From Aequoribacter sp049615385 (GTDB taxonomy: Bacteria; Pseudomonadota; Gammaproteobacteria; Pseudomonadales; Halieaceae), in NCBI RefSeq assembly GCF_049615385.1, contig NZ_JBMZFL010000002.1: a stretch of DNA of 64,000 nt; one strand, given 5' to 3'. Positions 1 through 8,807 of this stretch are shown here, in pieces. The notes below the pieces were generated by a model, which worked only from the letters and a program-made list of their open reading frames with translations, was not told the DNA's origin and searched no databases. The translations under genes were made by a program, and so were the position numbers. Each line of letters begins with the position of its first letter. The stretch's first letter is position 1.

Positions 1-187
1 CATCGCAAACTGTTAAGTCGATTTCGTGTTTATTGACGCCAGACCCCATGGTGGCATTGCCTTGTGGATCCAGATCGATCAATAAGACGCGGCGCTTCAT
101 GGCTGCTAAAGACGCCGCTAGATTCACGCAAGTCGTCGTTTTACCAACACCACCTTTCTGGTTTGCAATAGCGATAATCTGTGGCAC
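1..187 (-). CDS. parA: ParA/Soj chromosome-partitioning ATPase (5' part only)
   Basis: The first 62 codons are present; the gene runs off the left edge. The translation has the deviant Walker A motif KGGVGKTTT near residue 10 and LLIDLDPQGNAT near residue 40, both diagnostic of ParA/Soj ATPases that move ParB-parS complexes after replication. The start is GTG at 187-185, directly after the rsmG stop codon (188-190), so translation is probably coupled; an in-frame stop lies immediately upstream, leaving no earlier start. The parS sites inside recF about 10 kb away are the expected DNA partners of the system, and ParB is expected just outside the window. Family assignment is very secure. Confidence 0.93.
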   Translation of the reverse strand, partial: MPQIIAIANQKGGVGKTTTCVNLAASLAAMKRRVLLIDLDPQGNATMGSGVNKHEIDLTVCD

Positions 188-844
188 TTAGTTAACCTTT
201 TGTGTCGACGGCGCAGTAGCAGTAATCAAGTGCCGTTCTTCAGATAGATAGGGCACCGATAATGGAGTCACGCTATTAATATCGCACAGCGAGGAAGCTT
301 CGGCTAGTTCTGACTCGGGATACCGCCCTTTCATGGCGTAAATCTGACCACCCGGTACTAATCGAGGTAGTGCCAAAGTGACAAAATCACTAAACGATGA
401 AAAAGCGCGCGAAATGACGATATCAAAGGTAGTACTCAGATCTGCTGTGTCAGCTCGGGCATGAAACACATGAAAATTAGGCAATTTTAATTCGTAACCA
501 ACCTGCTGCATAAAACGCGTTTTTTTTATGTTGCTATCTAAGCCGCTGACCTGCATACCAGGATACACTATAGCAAGTATCACGCTAGGCAATCCGGCTC
601 CCGCACCAATATCAAGCAAATTGGTCGCTGCCCCACAAAAAGGGGCAACACTCAGAGAGTCTAGGATGTGCTTTACCAGCATTTCATCTATGTCGCGTAT
701 CGCGGTTAAATTATACGCTTTGTTCCATTTCTGAAGTAACGACAAATAAACCAGTAGTTGTGCTTGCTGCTGCGCGCTCAAAGCCAGCTGCAATTGATCT
801 AGGCCTTGTTGCAGTCGCAGCGCGAGCTCGGATTCACTAGGCAC
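188..844 (-). CDS. rsmG: 16S rRNA (guanine-N7) methyltransferase RsmG (GidB)
   Basis: A 218-residue protein that methylates G527 of 16S rRNA (E. coli numbering) using S-adenosylmethionine. The SAM-binding loop LLDIGAGAGLPS is at residues 77-88, and the family N-terminal motif KWNKAYNLTAI is near 39-49. The length is normal for the family. The first eight bases overlap the end of mnmG, and parA begins right after the stop codon, so mnmG-rsmG-parA looks like one transcription unit, the order usual in gammaproteobacteria. Confidence 0.95.
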   Translation of the reverse strand: MPSESELALRLQQGLDQLQLALSAQQQAQLLVYLSLLQKWNKAYNLTAIRDIDEMLVKHILDSLSVAPFCGAATNLLDIGAGAGLPSVILAIVYPGMQVSGLDSNIKKTRFMQQVGYELKLPNFHVFHARADTADLSTTFDIVISRAFSSFSDFVTLALPRLVPGGQIYAMKGRYPESELAEASSLCDINSVTPLSVPYLSEERHLITATAPSTQKVN

Positions 845-2729
845 TTTGTTTGACTTCTTTATCGGATCGATGCTTTTTTAGGTAAATGGCCAACAGTGAT
901 AAAGCAGCTGGTGTCATACCGGCAATACGACCTGCTTGATCCAGGGTTAATGGATTAACATCTTCCAATTTAGATCGCAATTCGTTGGACAAACCTGAGA
1001 CCGACTGGTAATTGAAATCGTTTGGAATTTGAGTGTCTGCGTGGCCCGCCATGCGCTGAATTTCTTGTTCTTGCCGCGCTATATAACCAGCATATTTCGA
1101 TTCTATCTCCACCTGTTGAGCTACATCTGAACGTTCGCAGGCAGCCCCTTTCAAATCGGCAATATCGTGATAGTGCAATTCTGGTCGCTTAAGCAAATCC
1201 AACAGCGAGTACTCGCGCGTCAACGGTTTACCGCTAATGTGCTCGATTTTTTCAGCTTGTGGTGTTTTTGCTTGGATGTAGGTGCTGGCTAATCGCTCGT
1301 GTTCTGCGGTTAACTGCTCCATTTTGGTCGAATAATCTTGCCACCGTAAATCGTTAATAAGTCCCAATTGCCGACCTATTGCCGTTAATCGTTGATCCGC
1401 ATTGTCTTCACGCAACATCAATCGATATTCCGCCCGTGAAGTAAACATTCGATAAGGCTCAGCAGTACCGTGAGTCACTAAATCGTCAATCATCACGCCA
1501 ATGTAGGCTTCTTTCCTGGTCGGATACCACGCAGGTTTACCTTTAACACGTAAGCCTGCGTTCAAACCGGCAATCAACCCTTGTGCGCCGGCTTCCTCAT
1601 ACCCTGTTGTGCCATTGATTTGTCCTGCAAAGAATAGACCGTCAATAGCTTTCGTTTCTAAGGTGTGCTTCAAGCCTCGAGGATCAAAAAAATCATACTC
1701 AATGGCATAGCCTGGGCGAACAATATGAGCGTTTTCGAAGCCTTTTATGCTTCGAACTACTGCATATTGCACATCGAAGGGCAAACTTGTTGAAATCCCG
1801 TTGGGATATAACTCATTGGTGGTTAACCCTTCTGGCTCTACAAAAACCTGATGAGAATCTTTGTCGGCAAAACGGTGAATTTTGTCTTCAATGCTAGGGC
1901 AATATCGCGGTCCCGTGCCTTCAATGACACCTGAAAATAAAGGGGACCGATCAAGATTTTGCGAGATAATATCGTGGGTTTGCGCATTGGTATGAGTTAT
2001 CCAGCAGCACATTTGCTTGGGATGTGTTGCAGTTGAGCCCATCAAAGACATTACCGGCTCGGGGCTATCGCCCCACTGCTCTTGCATAACAGAAAAATCA
2101 ACTGTTCTGGCGTCTATTCTGGGGGGAGTTCCGGTTTTTAAACGGTCAACACGTAAATTGAGATCTCGTAAGCGGGCAGCTAAAGTCATAGCTGCAGGAT
2201 CACCAGCGCGTCCACCTTGGCTTTGTTCTAAACCAATGTGGATCTTACCTGCTAAAAAAGTTCCGGCTGTTAGCACTACGGTTTGTGCTTTGAACCGAAG
2301 CCCCATTTGAGTGATGACGCCTTCTACTCGATCGCCTTTGATAATGAGATCGTCGACCGCTTGCTGAAAAATCCAAAGGTTTGATTGCTGCTCTAAACGC
2401 TTACGAATTGCTGCTTTGTACAATACCCGGTCGGCTTGCGCACGAGTCGCTCTAACTGCAGGTCCTTTGCGGGAATTGAGCACTCGAAATTGTATTCCCG
2501 CCTCGTCAGTCGCTTCGGCCATTACGCCACCCAAGGCATCGATTTCTCGAACAAGATGGCTTTTCCCGATGCCACCTATAGCAGGGTTACACGACATTTG
2601 ACCCAAAGTATCTACACTGTGTGTGATTAATAACGTAGCGCAGCCCATCCTGGCCGAAGCTAGAGCGGCTTCGGTGCCGGCGTGACCGCCACCAATAACG
2701 ATAACGTCAAAGGTCTGTGGATAGTCCAC
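837..2729 (-). CDS. mnmG: tRNA uridine-5-carboxymethylaminomethyl modification enzyme MnmG (GidA)
   Basis: A 630-residue FAD enzyme that works with MnmE to install the cmnm5 group on wobble uridine-34 of several tRNAs. The FAD-binding GGGHAGTEAA motif is at residues 13-22, followed by the family sequences SCNPAIGGIGKSH and RATRAQADR. The length is typical. The start codon is GTG (2729-2727), with a purine-rich ribosome site (AAGAGGG) eight bases upstream. That site is part of a potential hairpin, listed separately. MnmE, its partner, is the next gene on the same strand across the candidate origin region. Confidence 0.96.
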   Translation of the reverse strand: MDYPQTFDVIVIGGGHAGTEAALASARMGCATLLITHSVDTLGQMSCNPAIGGIGKSHLVREIDALGGVMAEATDEAGIQFRVLNSRKGPAVRATRAQADRVLYKAAIRKRLEQQSNLWIFQQAVDDLIIKGDRVEGVITQMGLRFKAQTVVLTAGTFLAGKIHIGLEQSQGGRAGDPAAMTLAARLRDLNLRVDRLKTGTPPRIDARTVDFSVMQEQWGDSPEPVMSLMGSTATHPKQMCCWITHTNAQTHDIISQNLDRSPLFSGVIEGTGPRYCPSIEDKIHRFADKDSHQVFVEPEGLTTNELYPNGISTSLPFDVQYAVVRSIKGFENAHIVRPGYAIEYDFFDPRGLKHTLETKAIDGLFFAGQINGTTGYEEAGAQGLIAGLNAGLRVKGKPAWYPTRKEAYIGVMIDDLVTHGTAEPYRMFTSRAEYRLMLREDNADQRLTAIGRQLGLINDLRWQDYSTKMEQLTAEHERLASTYIQAKTPQAEKIEHISGKPLTREYSLLDLLKRPELHYHDIADLKGAACERSDVAQQVEIESKYAGYIARQEQEIQRMAGHADTQIPNDFNYQSVSGLSNELRSKLEDVNPLTLDQAGRIAGMTPAALSLLAIYLKKHRSDKEVKQSA

Positions 2730-3133
2730 TGTATAACCCTCTTACTTTGAAAAAGAGGGGCATTATACGAGTAAATTTTTGTTCTAGCCAAAACTTGTTC
2801 TTGGTGTTTTTGAATAAGATACGTTTTTAAAAAAATGTAAATAAATAGATATATATTAAGTATATAGTTCTTATTCTAGTAATTATTAGAGCGCCTTCTA
2901 TCTGTGTAAAACGCTAAAAAAATGAACAGAATCATATATTTATGAATTTATAAACGGTTGTAAAAAGTGGCCTAAGCTAGGTGGAAATATGACGTAAAAT
3001 CTGTGTATAAGTCGCGGTCGATTAAACGTTGTTTTTAGTACAGATTTTCTGCAGGTGTTTTACATGTTTTGTTCACAGGTATTAGTGCGTTGCAACAAGG
3101 CTGTGGATGTACTGTGAGTTATTGTGGATAACT
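2730..3133. other. AT-rich intergenic region with DnaA boxes: candidate oriC of the E. coli type
   Basis: This 404-base gap between mnmG and mnmE has no gene I can support. It holds a very AT-rich block (about 2810-2890) next to mnmG, then matches to the DnaA box TTWTNCACA in reverse orientation at 2903-2911 (TGTGTAAAA), 3002-3010 (TGTGTATAA) and 3123-3131 (TGTGGATAA). Near matches are at 2716-2724, 3069-3077 and 3102-3110. The order mnmG, unwinding-type AT block, boxes resembles E. coli oriC, where gidA flanks the duplex-unwinding element. A competing candidate lies upstream of dnaA (6973-7310). No GATC motif occurs here, unlike enterobacterial oriC. Confidence 0.5.
2737..2759 (-). promoter_or_regulatory. 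Potential hairpin covering the mnmG ribosome-binding site
   Basis: On the minus strand CCCTCTT (2759-2753) can pair with AAGAGGG (2743-2737) across a nine-base loop. AAGAGGG is also the only good Shine-Dalgarno sequence for the GTG start at 2729. The seven-pair stem is perfect and has no run of T after it, so it does not look like a terminator. A translational control role is inference only. Confidence 0.35.
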
Positions 3134-4516
3134 CTATTTGCCGATACAAAAACTGCTAAATATTTCGCCTAACAAGTCGTCGTTTGTAAACTCACCTGTT
3201 ATGGAATTAATAGCTTGTTGAGCAAGACGAAGGTCCTCTGCTAGCAACTCTGACGCAGCGTGCTCTTGAAGCTGAACAAGGCCATTTTTAAGAGCTGAGT
3301 GTGTTGCTTGAAGTGCAGAGATGTGGCGTTGCCGCGCAGAAAAAAGATGCTCTGATTCAGGATGAAGGCCAACAGTGTCGATAATGGCCTGCTTTAATTC
3401 CTCGATATTGAGCCCGATTTTTGCGGCAATACTGACATTTGTTGTTGCTTCTTGTATCTGTGGTATTGGACCGTCGATTAGATCAATTTTATTACTCACA
3501 CCAATGAAAGGGTGCGCCAAGCACGCCTCAGCCAGGTTAGACGGAAGTAATGTAAATAAACTTACAGATTGTTCGGACGTTTTACTCGCGTCCATTAAAA
3601 ATAGAACCAGCTGGGCGCGCTGTAAGGTATTAACGGCTCGTTGAATGCCTGCTTGTTCGATAACATCGTCGGTTAATCTAAGACCAGCAGTATCGATAAA
3701 GGTAACAGGGACGCCATTAATATTAACAACCGTTTCTAGGGTATCTCGAGTTGTGCCTGGAATGTCGGTCACGATTGCTTTATCTAAACCGCAAAGTTGA
3801 TTAAGTAAAGAGGACTTTCCTGCATTGGGAGCACCTACCAATGCAACAGTAAGGCCTTCTTGAATAATTTGCCCTTGATTCGCTTGGTTAAGCGTAAGCT
3901 CGGTCTCGGTTATTATTGAGTTGAGTTGGGTTTGGATATCGAGCTCCGTAATAAAATCGACCTCTTCTTCTGGAAAGTCGATGGCTGCTTCAACTAAAAC
4001 GCGTAGGCCAATAATTTTTGCGAGCAAGCCGTTAACATGGCTAGAGAAAGCGCCTTGTAAGGAGTTTTGAGCGTTTTTTGCGGCAGTCTCTGTATTAGCA
4101 TTGATTAAGTCAGAGATTGCTTCTGCTTGTACAAGATCGAGTTTTCTGTTCAAGAAGGCGCGTTTAGAAAATTCTCCTGGCTCTGCAAGACGACCACCCA
4201 GACCGCAAATTTCGGCGAGCAGACGATTCAATACGATAGGGCTACCATGTGTTTGTAGCTCAACGACATCTTCTCCGGTGAATGATCGGGGAGTTGCGAA
4301 GAAAAGCAGCAAACCGGTGTCGACTAATTCGCCTTCCGATGTTCTAAAAGAACTAAAATGAGCAGTTCGTGGCGTGAGACTAGTAATAGAAGAAAGTTGT
4401 TTCGCAATGGCTAATGCTCTGGGGCCACTGATTCGAACGATGCCAACACCACCTCGTCCAGGTGGTGTTGCGATAGCACAGATAGTGTCTGTGTCGGAAG
4501 CAGGGCCTACGTGCAT
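3134..4516 (-). CDS. mnmE: tRNA modification GTPase MnmE (TrmE)
   Basis: A 460-residue GTPase that pairs with MnmG to modify wobble uridines of tRNA. The N-terminal tetrahydrofolate-binding TrmE domain starts with TICAIATPPGRGGVGIVRISG. The G domain has GAPNAGKS at 228-235, DIPGTTRDT at 251-259 and a DTAG motif, and the protein ends with the catalytic C-terminal CIGK (457-460). The ATG overlaps the yidC stop codon by one base (TAATG), implying coupled translation from yidC. Confidence 0.97.
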   Translation of the reverse strand: MHVGPASDTDTICAIATPPGRGGVGIVRISGPRALAIAKQLSSITSLTPRTAHFSSFRTSEGELVDTGLLLFFATPRSFTGEDVVELQTHGSPIVLNRLLAEICGLGGRLAEPGEFSKRAFLNRKLDLVQAEAISDLINANTETAAKNAQNSLQGAFSSHVNGLLAKIIGLRVLVEAAIDFPEEEVDFITELDIQTQLNSIITETELTLNQANQGQIIQEGLTVALVGAPNAGKSSLLNQLCGLDKAIVTDIPGTTRDTLETVVNINGVPVTFIDTAGLRLTDDVIEQAGIQRAVNTLQRAQLVLFLMDASKTSEQSVSLFTLLPSNLAEACLAHPFIGVSNKIDLIDGPIPQIQEATTNVSIAAKIGLNIEELKQAIIDTVGLHPESEHLFSARQRHISALQATHSALKNGLVQLQEHAASELLAEDLRLAQQAINSITGEFTNDDLLGEIFSSFCIGK

Positions 4517-6180
4517 TAGCGTTGAGGTGCTGAGTTCTCTATTTGTTTGGTGATAATGTATTGCTGTGTCATTGACAATAAGTTATTGACTACCCAATAC
4601 AGTACTAGGCCTGCGGGGAACCATAAGAAGAAAAACGTAAACACAATGGGTAACCATTGCATCAATTTTGCTTGCATCGGATCTGGTGGTGGTGGATTCA
4701 GTTTCTGCATAAACCACATGCTGGCGCCCATAAGAATCGGAAGCACGAAGTAAGGATCCATAACAGAAAGGTCGTTAATCCATAAGGCGAATGGTGCATG
4801 GCGCAGTTCGACACTTTCCATCAGCGTCCAATAAAGAGCGATGAACACAGGCATTTGCACGAGAATGGGAAGACACCCGCCCATGGGGTTGATTTTTTCC
4901 TTCTTATACAACTCCATCATGGCTTGGCTTTGTTTTTGTTTGTCGTCCGCGTATTGTTCACGTATATCAGCCATTTTGGGCTGTACGCGGCGCATATTAG
5001 CCATCGATCGGTAGCTCGCCGCCGAAAGTTTGAAAAAAGCACCTTTAATTAGAACCGTTAGTAGAATGATAGCAACGCCCCAATTACCAACTAACCCGTG
5101 AATTTTTGTCAGTAGCCAGAAAAGAGGTTGTGCAATCCACCAAAGCCAGCCGTAATCGACGCTCAGCTCTAAGAAAGGCGATATTTTCTCGAGGGTGTAT
5201 TGATCTTTTGGCCCCACGTACAGTTGTGCACTCGTGGTTGCCGTAGCTCCGGGCGCAACGACTGTAGCCGGGCTCAAAAACCCAGCGATATTGAAACCGT
5301 CTTTCGTAACGCGGGTCGTATAGGTGTGTATTTTGTCGGGGTTGGGTATCCAAGCACTTAAAAAGTAGTGCTGAATCATGGCGATCCAACTGCCTTGTGT
5401 TTGCGCTTTGTAGGGCTCTTCCAGCATGTCGTTGAAGTTGAATTTTTTAAACCGGTCATCGGCGTTGCTGGTTGCCGCACCCAAAAACGGCGCCAAGCCC
5501 ATTCCAGAATTTTCGCTGGAAGGATCAGCTGAGCTATCCCGTTTCAACTGTCCAAATAAATAGACTGTCTTGGATTCTACATCGCTATTAGAAAGCTGAT
5601 AGTTGACGTCAATTAAGTGGGTACCACGACTGAAGATGAACTCTTTGACTACTGAGAGACCAGCGCTAGCGGTATGATAAAGCTTTACTGAAAGGGTGTC
5701 CTGATTGTCCTCCAGTACATAGCTTGCTTCTTCGCTTCGGTATTGAGCTCGCGCTTTACTATCGATCCCATCTGGACCGATCAAGCCACTTTGCGCGAGG
5801 TAAATACGTCGGGCATTTTGCTCCAGTAAAACGAAAGGATTAGAAGGGTCGTCGATTTTAGCCAGATAGTCGCGCAGGCCCGCGTATACGATGTCGCCCC
5901 CCTGGAGGTCAATGGTGACGACTAAAGTGTCGGTAGTGACGTTTATGAGCCCCTGGTTTGCGGCTTTTGAGAGCCCTAAGGACGACTCATTAGAGGCTTC
6001 AATGATAGTGGGGATGTCAGAGCTGCTGTTATCTAAACTGACGGATTCGGACGGCGCAAAAGCTGGTGTCATGACAGCTTGCTGTTCAGTCGCCTTATCT
6101 TTAAAGATGACCCATTCTGTCAGTAGCATCCATGAAAGAACGGCTATGGCGCCAATGAGAGCGTAGCGTTGAATGTCCAT
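4516..6180 (-). CDS. yidC: Membrane protein insertase YidC
   Basis: The Sec-associated inner-membrane insertase. The ATG at 6180 is chosen because the protein then begins MDIQRYALIGAIA, the standard N-terminal anchor; a GTG three codons upstream is also open. A large periplasmic domain (about residues 60-340) follows, then the conserved hydrophobic core with MGGCLPILVQMPVFIALYW and the late segments WLPIVFTFFFLWFPAGLVLYW. The length (554 residues) matches gammaproteobacterial YidC. It sits between yidD and mnmE in the usual rpmH-rnpA-yidD-yidC-mnmE array. Confidence 0.96.
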   Translation of the reverse strand: MDIQRYALIGAIAVLSWMLLTEWVIFKDKATEQQAVMTPAFAPSESVSLDNSSSDIPTIIEASNESSLGLSKAANQGLINVTTDTLVVTIDLQGGDIVYAGLRDYLAKIDDPSNPFVLLEQNARRIYLAQSGLIGPDGIDSKARAQYRSEEASYVLEDNQDTLSVKLYHTASAGLSVVKEFIFSRGTHLIDVNYQLSNSDVESKTVYLFGQLKRDSSADPSSENSGMGLAPFLGAATSNADDRFKKFNFNDMLEEPYKAQTQGSWIAMIQHYFLSAWIPNPDKIHTYTTRVTKDGFNIAGFLSPATVVAPGATATTSAQLYVGPKDQYTLEKISPFLELSVDYGWLWWIAQPLFWLLTKIHGLVGNWGVAIILLTVLIKGAFFKLSAASYRSMANMRRVQPKMADIREQYADDKQKQSQAMMELYKKEKINPMGGCLPILVQMPVFIALYWTLMESVELRHAPFALWINDLSVMDPYFVLPILMGASMWFMQKLNPPPPDPMQAKLMQWLPIVFTFFFLWFPAGLVLYWVVNNLLSMTQQYIITKQIENSAPQR

Positions 6181-6185
6181 AGTGA

Positions 6186-6437
6186 TCACTTATTTACGGG
6201 TTGTTGAGTTTCTGGAACAGGGTCATACCCACCATCGTGCCACGGATGGCATTTTCCCAATCGTTGGGCAGTTAGTAATGATCCACGCAAAGCACCGTGC
6301 TCGTGTAAGGCTTCGATTGCATATTCAGAGCAGGTTGGATAGAAGCGGCAGTTTCGCCCTATAAAGGGGCTTAAAAGCAAACGATACAGCTTTATAAAAT
6401 TAATCAGCAACTGACGCATTGGCTTTACGATATTCAC
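6186..6437 (-). CDS. yidD: Membrane protein insertion efficiency factor YidD
   Basis: A small (about 80 residues) membrane-associated protein that helps YidC-dependent insertion. It has the family signature CRFYPTCSEYAIEAL followed by KCHPWHDGGYDPVP. The reading frame opens at 6437; an internal ATG at 6419 (MRQLLINFIKLYR) is an equally likely start. Both starts overlap the 3' end of rnpA, as is usual for this gene pair. The stop codon lies just before the yidC start. Confidence 0.92.
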   Translation of the reverse strand: MNIVKPMRQLLINFIKLYRLLLSPFIGRNCRFYPTCSEYAIEALHEHGALRGSLLTAQRLGKCHPWHDGGYDPVPETQQPVNK

Positions 6438-6837
6438 TAACGTTTCGTGAGGCTTGAGTTTGCACTTTTTCGATCATTTTCGTAATTGCAAGTCGTATAA
6501 ACTTTGTGTCCAAGCTTCCAGCACCTGAGCGCGCCAACAATACCATGTCTAAAGGCAAAGCGCCCTCTTTTTGACACCGAAAAAGTTCGCGAGCTTGTCG
6601 TTTAACGCGATTTCGTCCAACCGCAGTTTTGATGTGTTTTTTTGCAATAACAAGACCCAAGCGAGAGTTGTCGCTTTGGCTTTGTTTCGCGAGTAGTAGA
6701 AAGTTTTGAGAGCTGGCTTTGAAGGGCGCGTTGTCAAAAACGTGTTGATAGTCGCTTTTGGTCAGCAATCGTTTGTGCCGACCAAAAGAGAAATCTTGCT
6801 TTGAATCGGTCACAGAACCAAGGGAGGTCCGGTACAA
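6400..6837 (-). CDS. rnpA: Ribonuclease P protein component RnpA
   Basis: The protein subunit of RNase P, which supports 5' maturation of tRNA by the catalytic RNA. The basic signature RNRVKRQARELFR is in the middle, and KRLLTKSDYQHVF near the N-terminus matches the family. The open frame starts at a TTG (6837) that touches the rpmH stop codon. By comparison with other RnpA proteins the GTG at 6813-6811 may be the true start, giving 137 residues instead of 145. No convincing Shine-Dalgarno decides between them, and coupling to rpmH is likely. Confidence 0.93.
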   Translation of the reverse strand: MYRTSLGSVTDSKQDFSFGRHKRLLTKSDYQHVFDNAPFKASSQNFLLLAKQSQSDNSRLGLVIAKKHIKTAVGRNRVKRQARELFRCQKEGALPLDMVLLARSGAGSLDTKFIRLAITKMIEKVQTQASRNVSEYRKANASVAD

Positions 6838-6972
6838 TTAAGCAGATAAACGCTTACGACCTTTGGCGCGACGACGGTTAATAAGCTGACGGCCCGACTT
6901 TGTAGCCATGCGAGCGCGAAAACCGTGAGTACGTTTGCGTTTTAAGACGCTTGGCTGAAAAGTTCTTTTCAT
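6838..6972 (-). CDS. rpmH: 50S ribosomal protein L34
   Basis: A 44-residue very basic protein starting MKRTFQPSVLKRKRTHGFR, which is L34 essentially throughout. The frame is open further upstream to 7113, but the L34 family begins exactly at the ATG at 6972, so the longer frame is discarded. It is the first gene of the minus-strand run rpmH-rnpA-yidD-yidC-mnmE and is divergent from dnaA. Confidence 0.97.
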   Translation of the reverse strand: MKRTFQPSVLKRKRTHGFRARMATKSGRQLINRRRAKGRKRLSA

Positions 6973-7310
6973 GATGTACACCCAAAAAGTATATTGTTTA
7001 AGGCCAAAGGCCCGTTCAAAGGGCGCGTATTCTAGAGCCTTTCTATTCTCTAAGCAAGTATAAAACATCAGTAAATAAGTAAAAAAGCGCAAAATGTGCG
7101 CGTGGACAAACAAACAAGAACCCCACGCCTTTTAAACAAGTTATACAAAAGTTATCCACAGAAATACGACCAAGCATTTGTGTTAATTTTCTATAAATAA
7201 AACTAAGACTATGTTTTTGCTCAAAAAAATAAAAACCTTTAAAGGGTTGTGGATAAATCAGTTAAAAAACTTTATTATTTGCCCACAGTGATAAGAAGCA
7301 TAGGTGACAT
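6973..7310. other. rpmH-dnaA intergenic region with DnaA boxes: candidate oriC of the Pseudomonas type, or dnaA control region
   Basis: A 338-base gap between divergent rpmH and dnaA, without a gene. Perfect DnaA boxes are TTATCCACA at 7152-7160 and TGTGGATAA (reverse) at 7248-7256, with a weaker TTATACAAA at 7141-7149. The DNA between and after them (about 7180-7280) is strongly AT-rich. In Pseudomonas the origin lies in this gap. The gene polarity here also switches from minus to plus exactly at this point, as expected for an origin. The boxes could instead serve only DnaA autoregulation. Confidence 0.5.
7029..7057 (-). promoter_or_regulatory. Candidate sigma70 promoter for rpmH operon
   Basis: On the minus strand TTGCTT (7057-7052) and TAGAAT (7034-7029) are separated by exactly 17 bases, about 60 bases upstream of the rpmH start codon. 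The match is visual only; other -10-like hexamers occur nearby in this AT-rich DNA. Confidence 0.45.
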
Positions 7311-8762
7311 ATGACATTGGAACGGCGTGATGGCCGTCCCGGAGCGGGGGCAGATGTGATTCAAATACGTTGGCAAGATTGTTTGGCGAAGTTGTCTGAG
7401 CAGATACCCGACCAACAATTTAGAACGTGGATCGCGCCTTTACAGTTAGAGCAGCATGATGCCGTCTGTCATATTTTGGCGCCCAATCGGTTTATAAAAG
7501 ACTTTGTAAAAGAAAAGTTTAATGATCGGATTGAGGAAGTTCTTCGATCGGAGCTAGGCGATCAGCGCTTAGATTTGCAGTTTGGTATTGCGAATCAAGG
7601 CTCAGCACCTCGAGCGGTTGTGCGAACGAACACGTCAGCTAAGCAAGATGTCCCCAATTTGTCGGTTGTGGGGAAGACCGATGCGCCCGCGAAAATGACT
7701 ATACGCAATACCGGGGTACAAGTTGAGGGTGGTCTATCACACCAAAATAACTTGGTTGAACATTACTCTTTTGAATCATTTGTAGAGGGTAAGTCTAATC
7801 AGTTGGCGTTAGCGGCTGCTCGACAGGTCAAAGACAACCCCGGTTTTGCATACAACCCTTTGTTCATCTATGGCGGCGTCGGTTTGGGAAAAACCCATTT
7901 GATGCATGCGGTAGGTAATGCATTAAGACAAGACAACCCTAATGCGAATATCATTTACTTACACAGCGAGCGTTTTGTAGCGGATATGGTTAAGGCGCTC
8001 CAATTAAATGCGATATCAGATTTTAAAAGGTACTATCGATCGGTTGATGCGTTATTGATTGACGATATTCAATTTTTTGCAGGTAAAGAACGATCGCAAG
8101 AAGAGTTTTTCCACACCTTCAACGCGCTGCTTGAAGGTGGCCACCAAATGATATTAACCTGTGACAGGTATCCGAAGGAAATAGACGGTTTAGAAGAGCG
8201 ATTGAAGTCTCGTTTTGGCTGGGGTTTAACGGTTGCTGTAGAGCCGCCAGAGCTGGAAACCCGCGTGGCAATTTTAATGAAAAAAGCGCACCAGATAGGC
8301 GTATTTCTACCAGAAGACGCGGCTTTTTTTATAGCTCAGCGTATACGGTCAAATGTTCGCGAGCTTGAGGGTGCCCTGAAACGGGTGATAGCAAGCGCAC
8401 ACTTTCATCAGAAGCCCATTGATATAGCTATGGTGAAGGATAGTTTAAAAGATTTATTGGCGCTGCAGGACAAACAGGTGAGCTTAGATAATATACAAAG
8501 GATTGTGGCCGAATATTATCGAATAAAAGTTGCTGACCTGATGTCAAAACGACGCAGTCGTTCTGTTGCTCGGCCAAGACAAGTGGCAATGGCGCTAGCT
8601 AAGGAGTTAACGAACCACAGTTTGCCAGAAATAGGCGATAGTTTTGGTGGTAGAGATCACACGACAGTACTGCATGCATGTCGTAAAATAGAAGAGCTAA
8701 AAGGTACGAATAACGATATCAGAGAAGACGTAAAAAACCTTCTCAGAGCCCTAACAACATAA
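7311..8762 (+). CDS. dnaA: Chromosomal replication initiator protein DnaA
   Basis: A 483-residue AAA+ initiator. Domain I begins around WQDCLAKLSEQIPDQQFRTWI (from residue 21), a short linker follows, then Walker A GGVGLGKT at 188-195, Walker B LLIDDIQF, and the C-terminal DNA-binding signature GGRDHTTVLHACRKI. The ATG at 7311 has AGGTGA just upstream. About 15 residues precede the usual family N-terminus, so the GTG at 7356 is a possible alternative start. It is followed by dnaN, recF and gyrB on the same strand. Confidence 0.97.
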   Translation: MTLERRDGRPGAGADVIQIRWQDCLAKLSEQIPDQQFRTWIAPLQLEQHDAVCHILAPNRFIKDFVKEKFNDRIEEVLRSELGDQRLDLQFGIANQGSAPRAVVRTNTSAKQDVPNLSVVGKTDAPAKMTIRNTGVQVEGGLSHQNNLVEHYSFESFVEGKSNQLALAAARQVKDNPGFAYNPLFIYGGVGLGKTHLMHAVGNALRQDNPNANIIYLHSERFVADMVKALQLNAISDFKRYYRSVDALLIDDIQFFAGKERSQEEFFHTFNALLEGGHQMILTCDRYPKEIDGLEERLKSRFGWGLTVAVEPPELETRVAILMKKAHQIGVFLPEDAAFFIAQRIRSNVRELEGALKRVIASAHFHQKPIDIAMVKDSLKDLLALQDKQVSLDNIQRIVAEYYRIKVADLMSKRRSRSVARPRQVAMALAKELTNHSLPEIGDSFGGRDHTTVLHACRKIEELKGTNNDIREDVKNLLRALTT

Positions 8763-8807
8763 ATGAGACTACGAACAAAAGTAGGAAAAAATAGTTAAGG
8801 ATTTTCG

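Noticed and set aside
6838..7113. A 91-residue version of RpmH
   Set aside because: L34 is 44 residues and the family starts at the ATG at 6972; the upstream part spans a promoter-like region.
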